Position numbers and translations under genes: made by a program
In this document: in pieces, positions 55,554-64,000 of the stretch
Layout of the letters: every line of letters starts with the position of its first letter
How positions within the stretch are numbered: the first letter of the stretch is position 1
Assembly (NCBI RefSeq): GCF_002902345.1
Contig: NZ_PPQB01000023.1
Span: 66,299 to 130,298 of the forward strand
DNA from: Staphylococcus arlettae
GTDB taxonomy: Bacteria; Bacillota; Bacilli; Staphylococcales; Staphylococcaceae
Length of the DNA: 64,000 nt
Reading direction: 5' to 3'
Notes under the pieces: generated by a model
What the model saw: only the letters and a program-made list of their open reading frames with translations
Told to the model about the DNA's origin: nothing
The model's database searches: none

Positions 55554-57239
55554 TTATAGGTTCATATGTTTTTTTATGATATTCGATATCGTCTCAAATG
55601 CATGATTATTTTTGTTTACAAATGCATTGTTAGTAATGTCTGACATTTGAAAACTGATTAAATCATTGAGTAATGCTTTGGCATCACTGTAACGCACCAC
55701 TGCGAGTGAATGCATTACATCTTCATAAACACCACGTTCTGCTATATATTTTTCATGATTTGGTGTGAACTGACAAACTGTTTTGTCTAAAGTTAGTGCA
55801 TCAAAAATAATAGATGAATAATCTGTTAATACTACATCTGAGATAAGAATTAAATCCTGTGTCTCTATATTTGCTGGTGCAATAATTGCATTTTCAGGTA
55901 GGTAAGTTGAAGTATTTTCGATATGTCCTTTATAAATGACATTATACTTATTTAACAACCCGTCACTGAGTGGTAATAAATCAGACTCGTCTTCAGTAGT
56001 TTTCCAAGTTGGTGCATAAAGCAATGTTGGTTTTGCTGGATCAATTTTTAATTCATGTTTAATAAATTTTACATAAGGTGTATCTTTTTGTTTATCCAAT
56101 AAATATTTAACGCGTGGATAACCGCTACTAACTACTTTTGTATGCTGTAATGGAAAGGCGGATTTGAAGTAATCGATAATTTCTTCACAATCACAAATTA
56201 AGTAATTTTGTTGTAGCCATTTGTTATACTTTCTTGCTCTATAATTATAAATCTTACTATTTTGATGTACTTCATGGCTATCTAAGAATAGTTTTTTAAT
56301 TGGTGTTCCATGCCATAATTGAATAATAGTACCGTTTGGACGTATATCATCCGGTATATTACTTTCTAAAATAACAACACGTGCTGATTCGATTAAAGCT
56401 TTAGTGTTTGGGTCATTAGGTTTGATGAAATTTGGTCCATTTACATCTTCGGTAACGAAATAAATAGGTACTTTTGCAAAGTGTTTAGCGAAATGGTTGA
56501 ATAAATAACGTGAATTTCCTCTAAAACCGTAGTCAAACCCTAAAAAGACAATATGGTCTTTTAATTTGTTTTCATTTTTCTCATATATATAGCTCATTTG
56601 ACGATGTTTCTTTGTAAAATGATGTTGCGCAAAATTATAGATCCAATGTGGTAATTTGAAGCGGAAATTTTTTATCAATTTATCTGTATAGCGTAACTGA
56701 TCGGGAGCTAATGTTTCGTAATTTTTAAACGGTATAGAGTGCTTGTGTATGTATGCAAGCTTATTTAAATTGAATTTTGTTGTATTCAGTACCGTACATT
56801 TTTTAATCTCTTCCCATAACTGAGAAGAGGTCAAGTAAGTTTGTTGATAGTCGAACACGACATGTGGATCAACTTTAACCGTATCTTGTAATAGTGCATG
56901 CACAGCTAAATCAAACATTGTATTAACGTGGTGCGTTTCTAACATGGTTAACGTTGTTTCAATATGATATATCACGTTAGGGTAATGATTGATATTTTCG
57001 ATCCAATCATTAAAGGTAATAGTTTCCTGCGCAAAATAGCGACAATCATTTTGATATAAGCCGTTAACAGTATAATCAGCAACAATGTTAGATTGATCTA
57101 ACGTTACATTATTCAACATTTCTGGATAAATATGTATGAAGTCATCTACAAGAATAAAGTGAGTATAACCTTCTTGTAATGTTTTATTTAAATGCATAGT
57201 TAAATCTTGCCAGATATTTAAATTTAATTGTTTAATCAT
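55554..57239 (-). CDS. CDP-glycerol glycerophosphotransferase family protein (TagB/TagF-like)
   Basis: 561 residues. The C-terminal half carries the glyphos_transf motifs: IIQLWHGTPIKKLFLDSH (catalytic His), SSGYPRVKYL, LLYAPTWKTTEDES and VLTDYSSIIFDALTLDK. The N-terminal 200 residues are specific to this protein. Such enzymes add glycerol- or ribitol-phosphate units from CDP-linked donors to wall teichoic acid or glycans. TAGAGGG is upstream of the ATG. It lies near but not in an operon with the GT4 gene. It is not next to tar genes, so it may serve an accessory polymer. Confidence 0.85.
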   Translation of the reverse strand: MIKQLNLNIWQDLTMHLNKTLQEGYTHFILVDDFIHIYPEMLNNVTLDQSNIVADYTVNGLYQNDCRYFAQETITFNDWIENINHYPNVIYHIETTLTMLETHHVNTMFDLAVHALLQDTVKVDPHVVFDYQQTYLTSSQLWEEIKKCTVLNTTKFNLNKLAYIHKHSIPFKNYETLAPDQLRYTDKLIKNFRFKLPHWIYNFAQHHFTKKHRQMSYIYEKNENKLKDHIVFLGFDYGFRGNSRYLFNHFAKHFAKVPIYFVTEDVNGPNFIKPNDPNTKALIESARVVILESNIPDDIRPNGTIIQLWHGTPIKKLFLDSHEVHQNSKIYNYRARKYNKWLQQNYLICDCEEIIDYFKSAFPLQHTKVVSSGYPRVKYLLDKQKDTPYVKFIKHELKIDPAKPTLLYAPTWKTTEDESDLLPLSDGLLNKYNVIYKGHIENTSTYLPENAIIAPANIETQDLILISDVVLTDYSSIIFDALTLDKTVCQFTPNHEKYIAERGVYEDVMHSLAVVRYSDAKALLNDLISFQMSDITNNAFVNKNNHAFETISNIIKKHMNL

Positions 57240-57404
57240 AAAATCCCTCTACTTATCATAATTGAACTCAATTTTATCATGTAGGAGCTTAGAGATAAAC
57301 TTTGAGTTATATAAAGACACTAAAATCATTGAATATAACAGTAATGATAAAATAGTGTTATTTAAGTATTTATAAGCTGATACAACAAGTAAGTAACATA
57401 AACT

Positions 57405-57440
57405 AGAGCCTGACATATTCATTATTTCAGGCTCTATATA
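57405..57440. terminator. Terminator-like hairpin between the CDP-glycerol and GT4 genes
   Basis: AGAGCCTGA (57405-57413) pairs with TCAGGCTCT (57427-57435), in the 301-nt gap 57240-57540. It probably ends the leftward GT4 transcript. The rest of the gap is AT-rich without features. Confidence 0.6.
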
Positions 57441-57540
57441 TTATTATATATAATGTTTAATTTGTTAAAAGGACGCAAAGTGGTTATTGACATATAAGGC
57501 TGAAATTATTCTGTTAACGTCTTTTAGTTTAGCTAATAAA

Positions 57541-58689
57541 TTAGTGTTTTAACATAGTTGAAAATCGTGTGTAAATAGCATCAGGTGAATATTGCTCAAC
57601 GGTCTCATAGCCATGTTTGATAATCGTATTGTATTTAAATTCTTGATTTAACAGACGTTGAATTTTAAAGGCTAATGCTTTAATATCTCCATGTTCAACT
57701 AAATAACCATTGATGTTATTTTTTATAATTGAATCAGGTCCTGCAATGCCATCAAAACTTATAACAATACTGCTTTGGTTCATTGCCTCAAGGATTACCA
57801 TCCCGAAGCCTTCATTACGTGAAGGTATAATGGTTAGTTCACTTTCGGCCAATTTGGTTGATAAGGATTGTGTAGTATCAAATATCGATACAATATCATC
57901 CAGTTGATGCTGTGAAATAAGTTGTTCAAGTTGTTTCCTTTGTTGTCCGCTACCATAAATGTGTACACGATAGTTAAATTGGCGTATGACATCTTGAATA
58001 ATTTGAATACTGTTGATTAATAGGTCGAACCCTTTTTCGTATTCTAAACGGCCAGCAGCTAAAATAATTTTGTCTTTAGGTAAATCTAGCCTTTGTTCAT
58101 TTAGAACATTAGGTACAACAAACACAGGAGTTTGGACGACATTTTGATAACGTTGTTGGTCGACAGATGTCAATGTGGTAATTTTATCTAGAGATCGGTA
58201 AGCTTCAATGATTTCTTGTTGATACGCTGTAGGATGCGCATCAAAGTTCATATGTTCCATGCCAACTTTTGTTACATCGTAAGGGCCATGTTGAGCAATT
58301 AATATATTAAAGCTTGCACGCGTACCAATTAAAACATCACAATCGACCGTTTTGATAGCGTGAATCATTTTACGTTCGATATAACTTGAAAATTGGTTTA
58401 GGCCAGGTTCATGTCTGGATAATACTTTAGGTTTTAAAAATTTTGTATATTTACGTACTCTATTAAAAATGGCGCTTTTCAAGTTGGAACGAATGTGTGT
58501 ATAGTCAATCAATGTTTGAATTTTGATATCTGGGTGTAATTCAAAGTATGGCATCTCCTTTGATTTGAAGACAGAAATAATAGTGACGGGATGGCCTTTG
58601 TTAGCTAGTACATTCGCCAATTCTGAAATTGACTTTACTGTACCACCCATAGCAAAAATATTATGCATGAAAAATGTGATTGATTGCAC
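57541..58689 (-). CDS. GT4 family glycosyltransferase
   Basis: 382 residues, two Rossmann halves. N-terminal acceptor part FFMHNIFAMGGTVKSISELANVLANKGHPVTIISVF; donor part LAAGRLEYEKGFDLLINSIQII, then IPSRNEGFGMVILEAMNQSSIVISFD with the E-x7-E motif of retaining GT4 enzymes. It transfers a nucleotide-sugar residue, perhaps onto teichoic acid or surface polysaccharide, given the CDP-glycerol enzyme next door. The start is GTG 58689 with TTTGGAGG upstream. Confidence 0.85.
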   Translation of the reverse strand: MQSITFFMHNIFAMGGTVKSISELANVLANKGHPVTIISVFKSKEMPYFELHPDIKIQTLIDYTHIRSNLKSAIFNRVRKYTKFLKPKVLSRHEPGLNQFSSYIERKMIHAIKTVDCDVLIGTRASFNILIAQHGPYDVTKVGMEHMNFDAHPTAYQQEIIEAYRSLDKITTLTSVDQQRYQNVVQTPVFVVPNVLNEQRLDLPKDKIILAAGRLEYEKGFDLLINSIQIIQDVIRQFNYRVHIYGSGQQRKQLEQLISQHQLDDIVSIFDTTQSLSTKLAESELTIIPSRNEGFGMVILEAMNQSSIVISFDGIAGPDSIIKNNINGYLVEHGDIKALAFKIQRLLNQEFKYNTIIKHGYETVEQYSPDAIYTRFSTMLKH

Positions 58690-59077
58690 TTGGAAACCTC
58701 CAAATATTATATAAATGATAAATAGTTAACTTTAATTATATGTAAAGTTGTAAGTGGTTGCAATGTAATCGATGTGCGGGACCACGCATTTTAGCAGAAA
58801 ATTTATATACAAATAATGACAGAAAAATTTTTATTTTCAAATAGATTGTGCTTTTGGGCTTTTTTCATCAGTTAATTATGTATATAATTAAGGGAGTTGG
58901 TTTAATCTTCATTATTGTAAGTATTAACTAGAGTTTCAGAATACAATGATGAAAAGTAAGTTAATTCATACGTTATAGAAAGCGTTTTATCGTGTAAACC
59001 ATATTACATATTCGTGATACAGTCGATAGATAAGGATAACTTTCTATAAACATATTTAAAGGGGGACTGTATTTGTT
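58690..59077. other. 388-nt divergent region before mqo
   Basis: Holds the promoters of the GT4 gene and mqo. The only clear site is a cre-like sequence at 58977-58990. Otherwise AT-rich with no repeats or ORFs of note. Confidence 0.5.
58977..58990. promoter_or_regulatory. cre-like site before mqo
   Basis: AGAAAGCGTTTTAT agrees with TGWAARCGYTWNCW at 12 of 14 positions, about 90 nt upstream of the mqo start. Catabolite repression of a respiratory/TCA enzyme by CcpA is expected. Confidence 0.45.
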
Positions 59078-60556
59078 ATGAGTACACAACATAGCAAAAC
59101 AGATGTCATCTTAATTGGTGGCGGAATCATGAGTGCAACATTAGGTACAATATTAAAATCATTGTCACCTGATAAAAGTTTTAAAATGTTTGAAAGGTTA
59201 TCAACACCAGCTCAAGAAAGCTCTAATGCTTGGAATAATGCAGGAACAGGGCATTCAGCATTATGTGAATTAAATTATACCAAAGAAAATAAAGATGGCT
59301 CTATAGATATTACAAAAGCTATTAAAATAAATGAGCAATTCCAAATTTCTAAACAATTTTGGAGTTTTTTAGTAAAAGATGGTCAGTTAGGTTCACCTGA
59401 AGGGTTTATTAAACCTGTGCCGCATATGAGTTTTGTACAAGGCGTTAAAAATGTAGAGTTTTTAAAAAAACGTGTAGATAGACTTAATAAAAATATCCTA
59501 TTTAGTAATATGGAAATTACAGATGATAAAGACAAAATCGCTGAATGGGCGCCATTAATGATGGAAGGCCGTACGTCTAACATTCCAATGGCTATTTCAT
59601 ATGATAAAACAGGTACAGACGTTAACTTTAGTAATTTAACTAACAAACTGTTCGATAACTTAGAAAAACAAAATGTAGAATTAAATTATAACCATGAAGT
59701 AGAAGATTTAAAACAAAGAAAAGATGGTAAATGGGAAGTTAAAGTTAAAGATTTAACGACTGATGAAGTCAAAATAGTAGAAAGTAAGTTTGTTTTCATC
59801 GGTGCAGGTGGCGCAAGTTTACCACTTTTACAAAAGACAGGCATAAAAGAATCTAAACATATTGGTGGTTTCCCAGTAAGTGGACTTTTCTTAGTATGTA
59901 CTAAAGAAGAAATTACTAAAAAACATAATGCCAAAGTGTATGGTAAAGCATCTGTTGGTGCGCCACCAATGTCGGTGCCACATTTAGATACACGTTATAT
60001 TGATGGCAAACGTACATTGTTATTTGGACCATTTGCTGGTTTTTCTCCGAAGTTCCTAAAAACTGGGTCTAATATGGATTTAGTAAAATCAGTTAAACCT
60101 AATAACTTGATTACGATGTTGTCTGCAGGAGCTAAAGAAATAAATTTAACTAAGTATCTTATTTCTCAATTAACTTTATCAAATGAAGAACGCATGGAAG
60201 AATTACGTACCTTTGTACCTGATGCTAATAGCGAAGATTGGCATGTAGTTGTTGCCGGTCAACGAGTTCAAGTAATAAAAGATACTGAGACTGGTAAAGG
60301 GACTTTACAATTTGGTACCGAGCTTGTGACTTCTGAAGATGGTACGTTATCTGCATTATTAGGCGCTTCACCAGGTGCCTCTACAGCTGTAGACATTATG
60401 CTAGATTTATTACAGAAATGTTATAAAGATGAGTTTAAGCAATGGGAAGGTAAAATTAAAGAAATGATTCCTTCTTATGGTCAACGTCTGACAGATAACG
60501 AAGATTTATATAAAGAAATTAATGAAGAAATTAAAAAATATTTAAAAGTTGACTAA
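59078..60556 (+). CDS. mqo: Malate:quinone oxidoreductase
   Basis: 492 residues, near the S. aureus Mqo length. FAD motif [18 protein letters not shown], the [21 protein letters not shown] block, [31 protein letters not shown] and [21 protein letters not shown] are all diagnostic. A peripheral membrane enzyme that oxidises malate to oxaloacetate and passes electrons to menaquinone. AAAGGGGGAC lies about 12 nt before the ATG, a rather long spacing. Staphylococci often have two mqo genes; which one this is cannot be told. Confidence 0.93.
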   Translation: MSTQHSKTDVILIGGGIMSATLGTILKSLSPDKSFKMFERLSTPAQESSNAWNNAGTGHSALCELNYTKENKDGSIDITKAIKINEQFQISKQFWSFLVKDGQLGSPEGFIKPVPHMSFVQGVKNVEFLKKRVDRLNKNILFSNMEITDDKDKIAEWAPLMMEGRTSNIPMAISYDKTGTDVNFSNLTNKLFDNLEKQNVELNYNHEVEDLKQRKDGKWEVKVKDLTTDEVKIVESKFVFIGAGGASLPLLQKTGIKESKHIGGFPVSGLFLVCTKEEITKKHNAKVYGKASVGAPPMSVPHLDTRYIDGKRTLLFGPFAGFSPKFLKTGSNMDLVKSVKPNNLITMLSAGAKEINLTKYLISQLTLSNEERMEELRTFVPDANSEDWHVVVAGQRVQVIKDTETGKGTLQFGTELVTSEDGTLSALLGASPGASTAVDIMLDLLQKCYKDEFKQWEGKIKEMIPSYGQRLTDNEDLYKEINEEIKKYLKVD

Positions 60557-60588
60557 TGTTATAGTAATACTTTTTATATAATCAAATT

Positions 60589-60628
60589 AAGCCTGCACGT
60601 TGTCTATGATCGACACGTGCAGGCTTTC
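60589..60628. terminator. Bidirectional terminator
   Basis: AAGCCTGCACGT pairs with ACGTGCAGGCTT (60589-60600 with 60615-60626) and is followed by TCTG. Lies between the convergent mqo and hssS genes. Confidence 0.75.
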
Positions 60629-60637
60629 TGTGTAATG

Positions 60638-62014
60638 TTAATTATTATTGTCTAATGGTAATTTGATAGTAAAGACGGTACCTTTTTCATAAGTACTGTC
60701 AACAGTAACTTGGCCTTGATGTAATTCGACAATTGTTTTTACAATCGCTAAACCTAAACCGTTACTATTGTCATATTCACTTATTTTATAAAAGCGTTCA
60801 AAAATATGTTGTTGTGTCATTTGAGACATTGGTTCTCCTTCATTTTGTATCATGAAAGTAATATTTTCGCTATCTTGATGGAGCATAATATCAATCGCAC
60901 CATCTTTAGGTGAATATTTAATGGCATTGGTAATTAAATTTTGGAAGGCTTGGTGTAGTAGCCGACGATTACCAGTATATGATACAGCTTCAAAATCTGA
61001 GAGAATAATTAAGTCTTTTTCATTTGCACTATATTGTTCGTGACGTATTATTTCAGTTAATAATTGATTTATTTGAATTGCATCATTAAATTTTAAATGT
61101 ACATTGTTATCTAATTCTGACAGAAGCAACAATGCTTTAGTCAAATCACTTAATTGCGTAGTGATTTGGTAAATATCATCTATATATTGATGTTGTGCAG
61201 TTGTAGTTTTAGCATGCTTCATTTTATCTAGTAAATGATGGATATGTGTTAGAGGTGTCTTAATTTCATGAGACACATTTTGCACAAAGTGTTGTCGCAT
61301 ATCATCTAATTGTTTGAGTGATTGACGCATAGTATCGAAACGATACTGTAGTGTACCTAATTCATCTTTACGTGTGATTTCAGTAGGTGTGTCAAAATCT
61401 CCATGCATCATACGTTCTGTGGAGCGCTTCAGCTGTTGTATAGGTTTTACAATGGCATTAGTAGATAAAATAACAAGCGTGATTGAAATAACAAGTAGCA
61501 ATGTAATTAACAGTGCTAAAAATATACGAAATTCGCTAAAGGTTTGTCCAATATCTGGTCTCATAAATACTGCTACTTTTTCGCCATCGGAATGAAATGG
61601 CACGCCAACAGTATTTGACGTCACATTTTCAAAAAAACCTGTAATAAATGGTTGGAAGGGTTGATTTTTAATACCATGGAAAGGTTTGTCTGCTAATACT
61701 TGTTGCACAGCGGATTGTGAAATATTGTCTTCTCTAAAAGGTGTACCGTAAAATGATTTTTTTCCAGAGGTTGTGACTGTCATTACTTGATAATTCATTT
61801 CACCCATATGTGTAAAATATTGATCTAATGAGGTGACGTTAGATTCAGATTGATAATTTTTCGCTTCTTTAAGTGTGCGCATAATTTTAGCATCATTGTT
61901 TTCCTTTAAATAGAGATGATAGTAAACATTAGTAATTAGAAAACTCATAATGGCACTGAATAGTAAAACAACGATAGTATAAATTGCTATACGTGTATAT
62001 AAAGATTTAAACAT
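60638..62014 (-). CDS. hssS: Heme sensor histidine kinase HssS
   Basis: 458 residues. TM1 near the N-terminus, an extracellular sensor of about 130 residues, TM2 (residues ~165-185), HAMP ([21 protein letters not shown]), dimerisation box with the phosphorylated His in [17 protein letters not shown], and ATPase boxes [16 protein letters not shown] and [15 protein letters not shown] sets ATG 62014, overlapping the hssR end by 8 nt. It activates HssR when heme accumulates. Placement opposite hrtB is as in S. aureus. Confidence 0.92.
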   Translation of the reverse strand: MFKSLYTRIAIYTIVVLLFSAIMSFLITNVYYHLYLKENNDAKIMRTLKEAKNYQSESNVTSLDQYFTHMGEMNYQVMTVTTSGKKSFYGTPFREDNISQSAVQQVLADKPFHGIKNQPFQPFITGFFENVTSNTVGVPFHSDGEKVAVFMRPDIGQTFSEFRIFLALLITLLLVISITLVILSTNAIVKPIQQLKRSTERMMHGDFDTPTEITRKDELGTLQYRFDTMRQSLKQLDDMRQHFVQNVSHEIKTPLTHIHHLLDKMKHAKTTTAQHQYIDDIYQITTQLSDLTKALLLLSELDNNVHLKFNDAIQINQLLTEIIRHEQYSANEKDLIILSDFEAVSYTGNRRLLHQAFQNLITNAIKYSPKDGAIDIMLHQDSENITFMIQNEGEPMSQMTQQHIFERFYKISEYDNSNGLGLAIVKTIVELHQGQVTVDSTYEKGTVFTIKLPLDNNN

Positions 62015-62681
62015 AGTCATCCACCTTATAACCGAGTCCTCTTACTGTAATGATGTTAACTGAAGAATTGAGTCTTTCTAGTCTCTTACGAAGCCTCTTA
62101 ACATGCACATCTACTGTCCGTTCATCACCTTCATAATCAAAGCCCCATATTTTTTCTATTAACGCATCTCTGCTAAATACTTGTTTAGGGTTAGCAGCTA
62201 AAGTATAAAGCAATTGAAATTCTTTATTAGGTAAATTCATTGTCTTTCCTTCAACTTGAATTTCTAGATAAGCTTGATTAAGCAATAAATTACCTACAAT
62301 AATTTCATTGTTTGTATTGATGTTGTATCTTCGTAATATCGCTCTGATTCGAAAAATTAACTCTTTTATTTCAAATGGTTTCGTAACATAATCATCGGTA
62401 CCTGTTAAAAAGGCTTTTTCTTTATCGCTTAAAGCATCTCGTGCAGTGAGCATAATAACAGGCAACTGATAGTCATCTTTTAATATTTGACATAGTTCAA
62501 ATCCATTCATGCCTTCCATCATAACGTCGACAACAGCAATATCTATTTGATTATCCATTAAGTACGAAAGTGCTGTTTCAGCACTTGGTTTCGTTACTGT
62601 ATGTAAACCTTCTCTATCTAAGTGGTTTGAGACATATTGTAGGATTTTTGGATCATCATCGACAATTAAACACGTAGTCAT
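62007..62681 (-). CDS. hssR: Heme response regulator HssR
   Basis: 224 residues, OmpR/PhoB type. Receiver with acidic pair DDD near residue 9, phosphorylated Asp in [14 protein letters not shown] (about residue 52) and Lys in TKPFEIKEL. Winged-helix DNA-binding domain from about residue 125 ([51 protein letters not shown]). It binds a direct repeat upstream of hrtBA. AGAAGGAGTG precedes the ATG. First gene of hssRS. Confidence 0.92.
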   Translation of the reverse strand: MTTCLIVDDDPKILQYVSNHLDREGLHTVTKPSAETALSYLMDNQIDIAVVDVMMEGMNGFELCQILKDDYQLPVIMLTARDALSDKEKAFLTGTDDYVTKPFEIKELIFRIRAILRRYNINTNNEIIVGNLLLNQAYLEIQVEGKTMNLPNKEFQLLYTLAANPKQVFSRDALIEKIWGFDYEGDERTVDVHVKRLRKRLERLNSSVNIITVRGLGYKVDDYV

Positions 62682-62804
62682 ACTATGTCACTCCTTCTAA
62701 TTTATTTTCATTATACATATTATATCTGTAATTAACCAAATAAAATTCTAATCACTTATTAAAAAGAAACAAGGTGAATAAAAATTTATTAAGAAGTCAT
62801 AAAA

Positions 62805-62837
62805 GTTCATATTGAGTTCATAAAGGCATCATACAAT
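62805..62837 (+). promoter_or_regulatory. HssR direct repeat and hrtBA -10
   Basis: GTTCATATT (62805-62813) then GA and GTTCATAAA (62816-62824): a direct repeat with an 11-bp period like the HssR site of the S. aureus hrt promoter. The -10 TACAAT is at 62832-62837. The repeat replaces the -35, as expected for an activated promoter. Confidence 0.8.
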
Positions 62838-62872
62838 ACAATTAATCAATTTGAACAGGGAGTGAGTAAGTA

Positions 62873-63925
62873 ATGAAACTAGCATGGGCGGAAATGAAAT
62901 TTTATAAATTTCGTTTTATTTTAATTATGCTTATCATATTACTATTGAGTATTATGGTGTTATTTATTAGTGGATTAGCACAAGGATTAGCAAGAGAAAA
63001 TGTTTCGATGTTAGATAATGTAAATGCAGAAAAGTATGTTATGCAGGATAGTAAACAACCTCAAATAGAAAAATCACTATTGAAAGATTCACAGCAAGAA
63101 AAGATAGAAAAAATTACGCAGTCAGAACCGATGCAGTTAGCAGGTCAAACATTAAAACTAAAAAATGAAGATGAAGATGTCATGATGATTAATACTGTGA
63201 AAGACCATAAACCTGAATTAGAACAGGGCCACTATCCAAAAAAGAAAAGTGACATTGCCATAAATAAAAAGTTAACGGCTGATGGTCTCACTGTAGGTGA
63301 TACTGTTACAACAAAAGATGGTAATAAATTAACGATTAGTGGTGTACTTACAGATACAATGCATTCACATAGTTCAGTAGTGATGATGTCAGATGCTGGT
63401 TTTGAATCGTTAAATAATCAAGTGTCTACGATTTATCCAGTTACTGATTTATCAGATAATAAAGCACAACAGTTAGAAAACATTTCAGGTGTCAACATTT
63501 ATAGTGAACAAGACATTACCGATGAAATTCCAAGTTATCAAGCTGAACAAGCACCATTGAATATGATGATCGTAAGTTTATATGTAATTACTGCGATTGT
63601 GTTAAGCGCATTTTTCTACGTTATGACAATTCAAAAAATATCAGAGATAGGTATTTTAAAAGCAATAGGGATCAAAACACGTCACTTATTAAGCGCGCTT
63701 GTATTCCAAATTTTATTAACTACTATGATTGGCGTAATTATAGCAATCGCTATTATCAGTTTATTATCGATAGTAATGCCTGTATCGATGCCGTTCCACA
63801 TTACTACATTTAATTTATTGCTCGTGACTATTATCTTTATTGTAGTCGCTATGATAGGAGCTATATTATCGTTTATTAAATTATTTAAAGTTGATCCAAT
63901 TGAAGCTATAGGAGGTGGAGAATAA
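62873..63925 (+). CDS. hrtB: Heme-regulated transporter permease HrtB
   Basis: 350 residues, MacB/FtsX-like permease: one N-terminal membrane segment ([21 protein letters not shown]), a large extracellular domain of about 200 residues, then three C-terminal membrane segments with the FtsX signature [18 protein letters not shown] and the end [12 protein letters not shown]. With HrtA it relieves heme toxicity by removing heme from the membrane. AGGGAGTG precedes the ATG. Its stop overlaps the hrtA start by one base (TAATG). Confidence 0.92.
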   Translation: MKLAWAEMKFYKFRFILIMLIILLLSIMVLFISGLAQGLARENVSMLDNVNAEKYVMQDSKQPQIEKSLLKDSQQEKIEKITQSEPMQLAGQTLKLKNEDEDVMMINTVKDHKPELEQGHYPKKKSDIAINKKLTADGLTVGDTVTTKDGNKLTISGVLTDTMHSHSSVVMMSDAGFESLNNQVSTIYPVTDLSDNKAQQLENISGVNIYSEQDITDEIPSYQAEQAPLNMMIVSLYVITAIVLSAFFYVMTIQKISEIGILKAIGIKTRHLLSALVFQILLTTMIGVIIAIAIISLLSIVMPVSMPFHITTFNLLLVTIIFIVVAMIGAILSFIKLFKVDPIEAIGGGE

Positions 63926-64000
63926 TGACTTTAGAAATACAAAATATTACAAAATCCTTTGGCCGAGGACAAGCGGAAACACAAGTGTTGAAAGGGATTG
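63925..64000 (+). CDS. hrtA: HrtA ATP-binding protein, 5' end only
   Basis: The first 25 codons ([20 protein letters not shown], then VLKGI) read as the start of an ABC ATPase with the A-loop/core beta strands just before Walker A, which is beyond the window. GGAGGTGGAG lies within the end of hrtB, and the start overlaps the hrtB stop. Identity rests on the position beside hrtB and hssRS; the protein is truncated only by the window edge. Confidence 0.85.
   Translation, partial: MTLEIQNITKSFGRGQAETQVLKGI

Overview
The window is low-G+C Firmicute DNA that reads as a Staphylococcus chromosome. Recognisable staphylococcal genes are mdeA, gpmA, sarZ, scrA, nptA, iruO, mqo, hssRS and hrtB, and there are numerous short intergenic repeats and strong AGGAGG-type ribosome binding sites. 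The mix (a sucrose PTS controlled by paired ScrR-type operators, a beta-glucoside PTS operon, a polyol/erythrulose-type cluster and many small-molecule exporters) fits a coagulase-negative, environmental/animal species of the saprophyticus-xylosus-cohnii type. The species cannot be fixed from sequence reading alone. I see no rRNA, tRNA, transposase, phage gene or CRISPR array; this looks like ordinary chromosome with accessory metabolic modules.

Layout. 0-4.2 kb: leftward operon for a nitrate/sulfonate/taurine-type ABC importer plus an acyl-CoA-dehydrogenase-like flavoenzyme, then a DUF4242 protein. 4.6-15.5 kb: NorB/NorC-type exporter, RocB-like M20 peptidase with a cre site, DUF805 protein, acetyltransferase, metallophosphoesterase, C39-like peptidase, Bcr/CflA exporter, glycerate kinase, GtrA protein and an MntE-like cation exporter. 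15.6-24.1 kb: secreted transglycosylase-like protein, gpmA, mdeA, ASCH protein, three lipoproteins including a DsbA-like one and an orphan zinc-binding protein behind two Zur-like boxes, YceI, and a HhH/SRPBCC pair. 24.2-28.4 kb: beta-glucoside PTS operon with divergent GntR regulator and a perfect palindromic operator. 28.7-35.8 kb: Rrf2 regulator, formate/nitrite channel, Hsp20, sarZ, scrA and CorA. 36.1-42 kb: nptA with a PhoP-box-like promoter, then two flavin monooxygenases and a YfcC carrier. 42.1-46.3 kb: DeoR regulator divergent from a polyol dehydrogenase, DhaK, DhaL and an RpiB-like isomerase. 46.5-54.1 kb: copper genes (CopCD, YcnI, DUF2871), Fur-box iruO, a sugar porter and YhdH reductase. 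54.6-64 kb: Ser/Asp-rich lipoprotein, CDP-glycerol transferase-like and GT4 enzymes, mqo, and the divergent hssRS/hrtBA heme-stress locus, cut by the window end inside hrtA.

The most interesting module is 42.1-46.3 kb. Its dehydrogenase resembles erythritol/L-threitol dehydrogenases, and with a DhaK/DhaL kinase and an RpiB-family isomerase it could take a C4 polyol to erythrose 4-phosphate. This is a pathway inference, not a proof. A second theme is regulation: five cre-like sites, paired Zur boxes, paired ScrR operators, an HssR direct repeat, a Fur box and a PhoP box can all be read directly. Three dispersed intergenic repeat families (A, B, C) punctuate the gene-free stretches.
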